From NCBI GenBank assembly GCA_036481345.1, contig JAZGHU010000011.1, forward strand, positions 1 through 22,432: a DNA stretch of 22,432 bases, given 5' to 3'. The translations under genes and the position numbers were made by a program. Source of the stretch: JAAOYC01 sp036481345 (GTDB lineage Archaea > Nanobdellota > Nanobdellia > Woesearchaeales > WJKL01). Below are positions 7,817 through 14,601 of this stretch, in pieces (positions within the stretch are counted from its first letter, which is position 1; each line of letters starts with the position of its first letter). A model generated the notes under the pieces. The model made no database searches, was not told the origin of the DNA, and saw only the letters and a list, made by a program, of their open reading frames with translations.

Positions 7817-8758
7817 ATGGCTTTTATCGAAGATTTTAAATGGAAAAAAGAAATGAAGGTTAAGGATTTAGTTAGTTCTTATCAGAATCTAGGATATCAG
7901 AGCATTGAATTGAAAAAAGCATCTGATGTAATTGTTAAGATGAAGAAGAATAATGCTAAGATTTTTCTTACTTATACTTCAAATATGGTTACTTCTGGGT
8001 TAAGAGGTTTTTTTGCTCAAATTGTAAAATTAAAAATGGCAGACATCTTAGTTACAACTGTTGGTGGGATTGAAGAAGATATTATGAAATCAAATGGAGA
8101 TAAATTTAGTATTGGCAAGTTTTCTGCTGATGATGTTGAACTGCATGAACAAGGTATCAATAGGGTTGGAAATATTCTTGTTAAAAATGAGAGTTATATG
8201 TATTTTGAAGACTGGATTTCAGAAACATTGACTAAATTATACGAAAAGAAGAAAAGATGGGCTGTTTCTGAATTGTTAAAAGAGATTGGATTATTATTAG
8301 ATGATGAAAATTCTATCTTATACCAAGCTGCAAGAAATGAAGTACCTATTTTTTGCCCTGCAATAACAGATGGTGCATTTGGATTTCATTTATATCTTTT
8401 CCAACAGAAAAATAAAGATTTTATTGTAGATGTTGTCCAGGATTTTGGAAATATTTTGTTAAGTACAAATCATGATGAAACTAAAGGAGTAATTGCTTTG
8501 GGTGGAAGCATTTCAAAACATCATGCGATCCTTAGCACTTTGCTTAATGGCGGCGCTAATTATGCTGTTTATATGACCACTGCTCATAAAACAGATGGAA
8601 GTATGTCTGGAGCAACAACAGAAGAAGCAAAATCATGGGGAAAAGTAAAAGATGAAAGCGATGTTGCAACTGTAATTGGAGATGTTACAATTACATTTCC
8701 TTTGGCAATGGTAAATGCTTTAGAAGAATTAGATGAGGAAGGATTGTTAAATGGCTAA
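7817..8758 (+). CDS. dys: Deoxyhypusine synthase
   Basis: This 313-residue enzyme transfers an aminobutyl group (normally from spermidine, NAD-dependent) to one lysine of archaeal aIF5A, the first step of hypusine formation. Family motifs are easy to see: TSNMVTSGLRG (residues 54-64), VTTVGGIEEDIMK (79-91) for NAD binding, FCPAITDGAFGF (179-190), and LGGSISKHHA (228-237) with Lys234 matching the catalytic lysine of human deoxyhypusine synthase, followed by GGANYAVYMTTAHKTDGSMS and GAT..EAKSWGK. Length and order are normal. The upstream region 7685-7816 holds a TATA-like element about 22 bases before the ATG. The gene overlaps the next one by eight bases, and the decarboxylase and ureohydrolase that follow could provide the polyamine substrate. 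Confidence 0.96.
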   Translation: MAFIEDFKWKKEMKVKDLVSSYQNLGYQSIELKKASDVIVKMKKNNAKIFLTYTSNMVTSGLRGFFAQIVKLKMADILVTTVGGIEEDIMKSNGDKFSIGKFSADDVELHEQGINRVGNILVKNESYMYFEDWISETLTKLYEKKKRWAVSELLKEIGLLLDDENSILYQAARNEVPIFCPAITDGAFGFHLYLFQQKNKDFIVDVVQDFGNILLSTNHDETKGVIALGGSISKHHAILSTLLNGGANYAVYMTTAHKTDGSMSGATTEEAKSWGKVKDESDVATVIGDVTITFPLAMVNALEELDEEGLLNG

Positions 8759-9779
8759 ATTTATTTTATCAAGAAAAAAAGTATTAGAACAGTATGATAA
8801 AGTAGAAAAAGTAGCAGATATTGTTTCTTATAGCTCTAAAACAAATCCTGATGTGACTAAAATTCTTGAAGAGGAAACTAAATGTATGTTTAGTATACAT
8901 CTGACTAATGAGTTAGTCAATATAAGAGATAAATCAAGAGTTTTATTCTTAGCCCAGGCTTGGGATAAAGATTTGATTCAGGAATTAATGGGAGAGGGAA
9001 TCAAAAATTTTGTTATTGATAATGAATCTGATTTAGAGATATTATTGAAGTTTTTGGATGAAACAAAAGTTAAAGTGAATCTGCTATTGAGAATTAAGCT
9101 TAGAGAAAATACAATCAGAACTGAGAAGTATTTTGTCTTTGGAATGCCTTCTGAATTTGTGAATGAAAAGATAAAAGAGTTAAAGAAAAATGAAAATATT
9201 GAGAAGTTGGGAGTTCATTTTCATAGGAAAACCCAAAACATGAGTGAGTGGAATTTAAGATATGAGATATCAAATATTCTTGATGAAGATATTATTTCTA
9301 TGATTGATATTGTTAATATTGGAGGAGGATTGCCTTCAATATATGCAAACACTAATGAAGATGTAATCAGAACTGTTTTTGATAAGATCAAAGATTTTAG
9401 ACAATGGCTAGCAGAGAGAGATATACAGATTATGATTGAACCTGGAAGGTTTATTGCAGCTCCTGCTGTAAAATTAGTTACGAAAATTATTGCAATTTAT
9501 GAAAACAATATAATTGTAGATGCTTCTGTTTATAATACTGATATGGATGCTGTTATTGTTCCTGTCAAATTGCTTGTTGAAGGAGAATTAGATAAAAATG
9601 AAGGCAAAGCTTATGTTATAAAAGGAAAGACCCCTTGTTCAATGGATTTATTCAGATATAGAGTATATCTTGACAATCCAAAAGTAGGAGATGAAATTGT
9701 ATTTTTGAATGCGGGGGCTTATAATTTTAGCTCTGATTTCTGTGATCTAAAGAAATTAGAGACAGGGATGATGGAATGA
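8751..9779 (+). CDS. PLP-dependent fold-III decarboxylase (ornithine/arginine/DAP decarboxylase family)
   Basis: The 342-residue protein has the alanine-racemase-type barrel followed by the beta domain of group IV decarboxylases. Visible landmarks: PLP lysine Lys30 in SYSSKTNP, VHFHRKTQN (155-163) at the conserved His position, glycine loop NIGGGLP (189-195), phosphate-binding EPGRF (230-234), active-site Cys296 in GKTPCSMD, and the C-terminal Tyr324 in NAGAYNF. All residues needed for decarboxylation appear present. It is shorter than typical ornithine decarboxylases (about 400). Substrate cannot be read directly; context with deoxyhypusine synthase and an agmatinase-like enzyme argues for arginine (to agmatine) or ornithine (to putrescine), while carboxynorspermidine or diaminopimelate decarboxylase are alternatives. 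A GGAAGGAT sequence precedes the ATG, and the gene overlaps both neighbours, so expression is coupled. Confidence 0.88.
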   Translation: MAKFILSRKKVLEQYDKVEKVADIVSYSSKTNPDVTKILEEETKCMFSIHLTNELVNIRDKSRVLFLAQAWDKDLIQELMGEGIKNFVIDNESDLEILLKFLDETKVKVNLLLRIKLRENTIRTEKYFVFGMPSEFVNEKIKELKKNENIEKLGVHFHRKTQNMSEWNLRYEISNILDEDIISMIDIVNIGGGLPSIYANTNEDVIRTVFDKIKDFRQWLAERDIQIMIEPGRFIAAPAVKLVTKIIAIYENNIIVDASVYNTDMDAVIVPVKLLVEGELDKNEGKAYVIKGKTPCSMDLFRYRVYLDNPKVGDEIVFLNAGAYNFSSDFCDLKKLETGMME

Positions 9780-10603
9780 TGAACTGGATGAATCTTCCTG
9801 AAGAATATGCAAAAGAAGATTCTTATTTTAGTATATTTCCAATTGCATTTGAAGGGAATGTGACTTATGGAAAAGGAGCAATCAGGGGGGCTGAGGAGAT
9901 AGTGGTGGCATCAAAACATCTAGAGTATTATGATGAACAGTTTGATAATGAGCCTTTTGAAAAAGGGATAAGATTAGCAACTGGAATCAGAGCAAATAAT
10001 GAAGAAGAGATGATCAATAAGATAAAAACTTATTTTCCTAAAAACAAATTTGTCATCGGTTTAGGAGGAGATCATTCTGTTACAATAGGGTGTGTTAAAG
10101 CTCTAGAAGAAAAGGAAAATGATTTTTCTGTTATAATACTAGATGCACATGCTGATTTTTTTGATTCATGGAATGGTTCTCAATTGAATCATAGGTGTGC
10201 TGCAAAGCAAGTTGTAAAGGATCATCAAGTCTTGTCAATTGGAATAAGGTCCATGGATATTGATGAGAAAAAATTGATTGATGAAGACAAAGATATCAAT
10301 ATAATCAAAGCATATGAATTTGATGAAAAGAAATTAAGAAAAGAACTAAAGAAGTTAAGAAATAAAGTCTATGTATCTATTGATGTTGATGTTTTTGATC
10401 CTGCTTTTATCAGAAATACTGGGACTCCTGAACCAGGAGGATTTAGCTGGAATCATGTTATTGGAATATTGCAGATCATCTTTGAGATGAAAGAAGTAAT
10501 TGGAGCAGACATTGTTGAATTTGCTCCAACTCAGAATTTCAAAGCAGAAGCTTTTTCTTTAGCAAAACTTGCTTATAAAATCATGGCATTGAAACACCAA
10601 TAG
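9776..10603 (+). CDS. speB: Agmatinase-like ureohydrolase (arginase family)
   Basis: The 275-residue protein has the full binuclear manganese centre of ureohydrolases: GGDHS (His100), DAHAD (Asp123, His125, Asp127) and SIDVDVFDP (Asp203, Asp205), plus GTPEPGG (216-222) and VEFAP with Glu248. The GTPEPGG and FEGNVTYGKGA elements are those of agmatinase and related enzymes, so cleavage of agmatine to putrescine and urea is the best guess. The substrate-loop segment reads NHRC, where many homologues have a Ser-His pair, so specificity is not certain. The start overlaps the decarboxylase stop (ATGATGA, with ATG at 9776 or 9779). By analogy with a proposal for haloarchaea, it could instead cleave an agmatine-derived intermediate on aIF5A. 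Confidence 0.9.
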   Translation: MMNWMNLPEEYAKEDSYFSIFPIAFEGNVTYGKGAIRGAEEIVVASKHLEYYDEQFDNEPFEKGIRLATGIRANNEEEMINKIKTYFPKNKFVIGLGGDHSVTIGCVKALEEKENDFSVIILDAHADFFDSWNGSQLNHRCAAKQVVKDHQVLSIGIRSMDIDEKKLIDEDKDINIIKAYEFDEKKLRKELKKLRNKVYVSIDVDVFDPAFIRNTGTPEPGGFSWNHVIGILQIIFEMKEVIGADIVEFAPTQNFKAEAFSLAKLAYKIMALKHQ

Positions 10604-10605
10604 AA

Positions 10606-10616
10606 ATATTTAAATA
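10606..10616 (+). promoter_or_regulatory. TATA box for the flavoprotein pair
   Basis: ATATTTAAATA is centred about 26 bases before the ATG at 10638, so the transcript is probably leaderless. Confidence 0.65.
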
Positions 10617-10637
10617 CAAAATAAAAAATAGTGCTAT

Positions 10638-11843
10638 ATGGCTAAAAAAGAGATATATGATGTAGTAATTGTGGGAGCAGGAGTTTCAGGGTTAATGCTT
10701 TCTAAGTTATTGAATAAATCTAAATTAAAAGTTCTGTTAGTTGAAAAGAGGAATACAATAAAAAAATTAGTAAATTATAGATATGGAACATTAAAAGAAG
10801 CTGTTGATAAATTCAATCTTCAAAAATATGTAATCAAGAAATATAAAAAAGCAACATTTGGAATCTCAGATCTTTCAAGACAAGTAGTTTTTAGTTATCC
10901 TAATTATTTTGCCCAAATTGTTGATATGAATCTTTTTGCCAAGGATTTGAAACTTAAATGTGATGTTCATACTTCTTTTAATCTAAAATCTGTAAGCAGA
11001 ATTGAACATGGATTTAAACTATTTGATGGAAAAAAAGAATATTTTACAAAAATGCTTGTTGATTGTTCTGGACATGATCAGATTGTTTCAAAACTTTTAG
11101 GAAGACCTGCAAAAGATTCAACAGATTTTATCAATATATCCTTAGAATTATCTAATTGCAATATCCCTGATAATATATCAGATAGATTCCTCTTTCCACA
11201 GTATAGGACCACAAGAAATATGCTTCTTTGGATATATCCTTATTCAAGAACAAGATGCCAGTTTGGTCAAGCTGATTTGATTTCAAAAAAGATCTTGAAA
11301 GTAGGTAATGAAGAAAAAAGCATTAAGTATATCATGAAACAAGAACCATATAAAAACTGGTTCAAAAATGCAAAAATTAATGATAAGATTGAGAGGATTG
11401 CTTCTACAACAATAACTAGGCCAATTATTGAAGATAATCTTATTACTTGTGGAGAAGCTGCAGGAGCAACAACACCTATTCTTGGAGAAGGATTTAGAAT
11501 TTCTTTGGATATGGCAGATTATGCATATAAAACAGTTATTTCTGCTTTTGAGAAAGGAGATCTTTCAAAGAGATCACTTAAAGGATATGAAAGAGAGTTT
11601 TATAAGAAGTACAAGAAATATTATCCTATTTCAACTTTTTTGAGGTTCTTAGAAATGAGATATGTAAATACAAAAGAATATGATATGTTTAGCCAAAGAT
11701 TAAAAAAATTAAATAATGATGAATTTATTGACTTTGTGGGATCTAAAATTACTTGGAGAAAGTTTTTTAAACTTATGTCTCTAGCATTAGTTTTTAGCAT
11801 ATTAATCAATGTAATAAAATATCATGTAAGAGGAAAAATATGA
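10638..11843 (+). CDS. FAD-dependent oxidoreductase, geranylgeranyl reductase-like
   Basis: The 401-residue flavoprotein begins with a dinucleotide-binding motif, VVIVGAGVSGLMLSKLL (GAGVSG at 13-18), has the mid-protein MLVDCSGHD (139-146) and the second FAD motif ITCGEAAGATTPILGEGF (269-286). The last motif, together with a central WIYPYSRTRCQFG (198-210) resembling the 'Y.WiFP' region, points to the geranylgeranyl reductase/p-hydroxybenzoate hydroxylase superfamily. Such enzymes saturate the isoprenoid chains of archaeal lipids, or cyclise or hydroxylate related compounds. A hydrophobic segment near residues 380-393 flanked by basic residues could anchor the C-terminus to the membrane. TATA box ATATTTAAATA lies 26 bases before the ATG. 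The stop overlaps the next flavoprotein as ATGA. Exact substrate unknown; lycopene cyclase-like activity is an alternative. Confidence 0.8.
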   Translation: MAKKEIYDVVIVGAGVSGLMLSKLLNKSKLKVLLVEKRNTIKKLVNYRYGTLKEAVDKFNLQKYVIKKYKKATFGISDLSRQVVFSYPNYFAQIVDMNLFAKDLKLKCDVHTSFNLKSVSRIEHGFKLFDGKKEYFTKMLVDCSGHDQIVSKLLGRPAKDSTDFINISLELSNCNIPDNISDRFLFPQYRTTRNMLLWIYPYSRTRCQFGQADLISKKILKVGNEEKSIKYIMKQEPYKNWFKNAKINDKIERIASTTITRPIIEDNLITCGEAAGATTPILGEGFRISLDMADYAYKTVISAFEKGDLSKRSLKGYEREFYKKYKKYYPISTFLRFLEMRYVNTKEYDMFSQRLKKLNNDEFIDFVGSKITWRKFFKLMSLALVFSILINVIKYHVRGKI

Positions 11844-12985
11844 AGATCTACAAAGCAATAGTCATTGGAGGAGGAATTTCTGGATTAGCTTGCGGTAATA
11901 AATTACATAAGAAAAAGCAAGATGATTTTTTGCTTTTAACTAAGGATCTTGGGGGGAGAATGTCTATCTCTAAATCAGGATTGGTTGATTATGGCGCAAG
12001 TTATATTAGACAAGGTTATAAGAATATCAAAAAATATGTAGATAAAATAGAAAAAATCAAAATTGGAGATTGTTATTTTATTGGCAAAAAGAATTTTGTC
12101 AATGTCTATACTAAAAGAAATTTGCTAGAGCTTCCTAGGTTAATCAAATTATATTTTATATTGAAAGATTTTGAAAAAAGATTAAGCAGATTAAGAAAGA
12201 GAGCTGAAAAGGAAAAACAAAAAGATATTCTTAAGTCAGACAAGGTCTTGAGTTCTTATGTAAAAAAATCTGCAAAACAATTCATAAAAGAAAATAAGCT
12301 AGAACGGTTGAATGATGTTTATTTCAATCCAGTATTCCACAGTACAGGATTTGTAGGATATGAAAAAGCAAATGCTTTCTTCTATCTTGATAACTTGTTG
12401 TCTGTAACAACCAAACTTTTCATAGCTGATTTTAGAAAAACTGTTCCAAAATTAACAAAAGGCTGGGAAAATAAGATAAAGAAACAAGAAGTATTGAAAT
12501 TAAATAAGATAAAGAAAGGCCTGTATAAAGTCAGTACATTAAAACATACTTATTATGCAAACAATGTTGTTATTGCGATTCCTTATAGGGATGCTAAGAA
12601 AATACATAGAGTGCCTCAACCAAAACAAAATATTTCTGTTTATGTTATACATATTGATGGGGAGAGAGAAGAGATTTATAAAAACAAAAAAGTTGTCTTT
12701 TTCAAACCGCAACACCATGATATAACTATTCTTTGGAAACAGATAACTGGAACTGATGTTATATTCAGCAAAATTCTTGATCCTCATTTGGGCAAGTATT
12801 ATGAAAAATATAAAGTGATTAAAAAAGTTTATTGGGATACTGCAATAACCCTCTCAGGAAAAAAATGGTTTGATCAGGTGCTGGATGATGGATTATATCT
12901 TGCATCTGAATATAACATTTGTGGATTAGAAGATTGTTTTATTGCAGGAGTTTATGCAGCTAATCAGATTATTGCAAAGAAATAA
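11840..12985 (+). CDS. FAD-dependent oxidoreductase, amine oxidase/phytoene desaturase-like
   Basis: The 381-residue product starts with a Rossmann motif IVIGGGISGLACG (7-19; GGGISG at 10-15), followed by the 'GGR' signature LGGRMSISKSG.VDYGASYI (37-56) typical of the flavin-containing amine oxidase/protoporphyrinogen oxidase/phytoene desaturase group. It ends with the usual C-terminal FAD contact, DCFIAGVYAANQII. The middle is rich in Lys and contains many long basic helices, and I see no recognisable substrate-domain motif. It is translationally coupled by ATGA to the geranylgeranyl-reductase-like gene. Together they could form a two-flavoprotein step on an isoprenoid or quinone-like lipid, but this is inference. 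The protein is shorter than classical phytoene desaturases (about 490-500). Confidence 0.78.
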   Translation: MKIYKAIVIGGGISGLACGNKLHKKKQDDFLLLTKDLGGRMSISKSGLVDYGASYIRQGYKNIKKYVDKIEKIKIGDCYFIGKKNFVNVYTKRNLLELPRLIKLYFILKDFEKRLSRLRKRAEKEKQKDILKSDKVLSSYVKKSAKQFIKENKLERLNDVYFNPVFHSTGFVGYEKANAFFYLDNLLSVTTKLFIADFRKTVPKLTKGWENKIKKQEVLKLNKIKKGLYKVSTLKHTYYANNVVIAIPYRDAKKIHRVPQPKQNISVYVIHIDGEREEIYKNKKVVFFKPQHHDITILWKQITGTDVIFSKILDPHLGKYYEKYKVIKKVYWDTAITLSGKKWFDQVLDDGLYLASEYNICGLEDCFIAGVYAANQIIAKK

Positions 12986-13010
12986 ATAAGATTAATTTTT
13001 CTCTATTCTT

Positions 13011-13820
13011 ATGCAACATCTAAAACTAATCAAGGAATTTGATAGTGAAGTATTTAGAGAACAGATTAAAGGAATTTTTGATAAAGGAGAATCTGTTGCT
13101 GTCAAGCTGCACATGGGTGAGAAGAACAACCCTTATTATCTGAAAGCACCAATTGTAAAGAAGATTGTTGATGTGTTGATCGAACTTGAATTAAAGCCAT
13201 TTTTATTTGATTCTGTTGTTTTGTATGCGGGACCTAGAGATTCTAAGCAAGGCTATGAAGAAGTTGCTAAAGAGCATGGATTTGGCGAAGTAGGATGCCC
13301 TGTTGTAATCGGAGATAAAGGAGTTACAGTTGAAACTAAAAATCTTAAAGTTCAAGTTTGCAAAGAATTAGTAGAAGCAGATGGAATGTTAGTTTTAAGT
13401 CATGTAAAAGGGCACTGCAATTCTGGATTTGGAGGAGCAATAAAGAATTTAGGTATGGGCGGAGTAATTCCCGAGTCAAAATCAGATATACATCAGGCAA
13501 AAGAATCTAGTTTTGATGATTTATTAGCACAAGGAGCTCAAGCTGTTTTGAAAGCAGTGGGAGAAAAAGTATTTTATATTAATTTCTTGATTGATATTGC
13601 AGAAGAATGTGACTGCTGCAATAATGCTGGAGATATTGTTGCAGATGATATTGGGGTATTAATGGGAAAAGATATCGTTGCAATAGATAAAGCAAGTGTT
13701 GATTTGATTTATGAACAAAAACCAAAAATATTTGATAAAATACATAACAAAGATCCTTATCTACAGATAAAGTTTGCAAAAGAATTAGGAATTGGAGAGG
13801 AAGAATATGATATTAGTTGA
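13011..13820 (+). CDS. DUF362 family protein without ferredoxin domain
   Basis: The 269-residue protein shows DUF362 features: VAVKLHMGEKNNPYYLKAP (29-47), LVLSHVKGHCNSGFGGAIKN (127-146) followed by LGMG, and the Cys motif EECDCCNNAGDIVADDIGVL (198-217) followed by ...DIVAIDKASVDL. The cysteines of the ECDCC segment (200, 202, 203) together with Cys136 may bind a metal or Fe-S cluster. Many DUF362 proteins carry a C-terminal two-cluster ferredoxin domain, which is missing here. The molecular function of the family is not established. The gene starts 25 bases after the flavoprotein operon with no clear TATA box, and its last 14 bases overlap the tatD gene, so a redox or repair function in a shared transcript is possible but unproven. 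Confidence 0.85.
   Translation: MQHLKLIKEFDSEVFREQIKGIFDKGESVAVKLHMGEKNNPYYLKAPIVKKIVDVLIELELKPFLFDSVVLYAGPRDSKQGYEEVAKEHGFGEVGCPVVIGDKGVTVETKNLKVQVCKELVEADGMLVLSHVKGHCNSGFGGAIKNLGMGGVIPESKSDIHQAKESSFDDLLAQGAQAVLKAVGEKVFYINFLIDIAEECDCCNNAGDIVADDIGVLMGKDIVAIDKASVDLIYEQKPKIFDKIHNKDPYLQIKFAKELGIGEEEYDIS
13794..13800 (+). promoter_or_regulatory. Shine-Dalgarno site deciding the tatD start
   Basis: GGAGAGG lies six bases upstream of ATG 13807, inside the end of the DUF362 gene. It shows that internal operon genes here use Shine-Dalgarno initiation while first genes appear leaderless. Confidence 0.7.
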
Positions 13821-14601
13821 TGTTCATGCTCATTTGGATCATGCAAGATTTAAGAATGATTTAGACCAAGTTATCCAGAGAGCCAGGGACGTAGGAGTTA
13901 AGGCCATTATTACATCAGGTGTGAATTCAACTACAAACAGGCTGATTTTGAAGATTGCTGAAAAATATGATATTGTTAAGGCAAGTTTTGGATTATATCC
14001 CCTAGATGCTTTGGCTGCTGAACTTGATAATTCAGATACTGCAGACTTTGTTCGAGATACAGAACCAATTGATGTTGATGAAGAATTAAAATGGATTATG
14101 CAGAACAATGATAAATGTGTTGCAATTGGAGAATGTGGTCTGGATTACAAATGGGTTAAGGGGAAAGAGAAAGAGCAGCAAAAGATATTTCAAAAAGTAA
14201 TTGATGTGGTTGAAAAAATAAATAAACCAATAATTGTGCATTCTAGAAAAGCAGAGTTAGATGCTGTTGAAATGCTGGAAAGCAGCAAGATAAAGAAAGT
14301 TATAATGCATTGTTTTAGCGGCAAGAAAAGTTTAATCAATAGAGTTGCAGACAATGGCTGGAGTTTTTCTATTCCTCCAATCATAACAAGATTACAACAC
14401 TTCCAGACTGTAGTTGAGATGGTCAATATCAGCCAATTGTTGACTGAGACAGATGCTCCTTATTTAAGTCCTTTTCCAGGAGAAAGAAACGAATCTGCTT
14501 TTGTTGTTGAAACGATAAAGAAAATTGCAGAGATAAAAAGAATGACAGAAGAAGATGTTGCAAATAATATCTATATGAATTATACTAATATGTTTTTATA
14601 A
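13807..14601 (+). CDS. TatD-family metal-dependent hydrolase (putative DNase)
   Basis: The 264-residue protein is a TIM-barrel amidohydrolase-type phosphoesterase of the TatD group, whose members have 3'-5' exonuclease or DNase activity. Metal ligands are visible: VHAHLDH (His7, His9), GECGLDY (Glu109), IVHSRKAE (His145), MHCFSGK (His168) and TETDAPYLSP (Asp216). An insertion around residues 68-95, rich in Asp and Glu, is longer than in Escherichia coli TatD. The chosen ATG at 13807 is preceded by a strong GGAGAGG Shine-Dalgarno site at 13794-13800 with normal spacing; the upstream TTG at 13792 lies within that site and is rejected. The gene overlaps the DUF362 gene by 14 bases. Its 3' end overlaps the convergent Asp-rich gene by six bases. 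Confidence 0.9.
   Translation: MILVDVHAHLDHARFKNDLDQVIQRARDVGVKAIITSGVNSTTNRLILKIAEKYDIVKASFGLYPLDALAAELDNSDTADFVRDTEPIDVDEELKWIMQNNDKCVAIGECGLDYKWVKGKEKEQQKIFQKVIDVVEKINKPIIVHSRKAELDAVEMLESSKIKKVIMHCFSGKKSLINRVADNGWSFSIPPIITRLQHFQTVVEMVNISQLLTETDAPYLSPFPGERNESAFVVETIKKIAEIKRMTEEDVANNIYMNYTNMFL

Noticed and set aside
13792..13806. TTG start adding five residues to TatD
   Set aside because: It lies at the Shine-Dalgarno site of the ATG at 13807, which gives the usual TatD start just before VDVHAHLDH.
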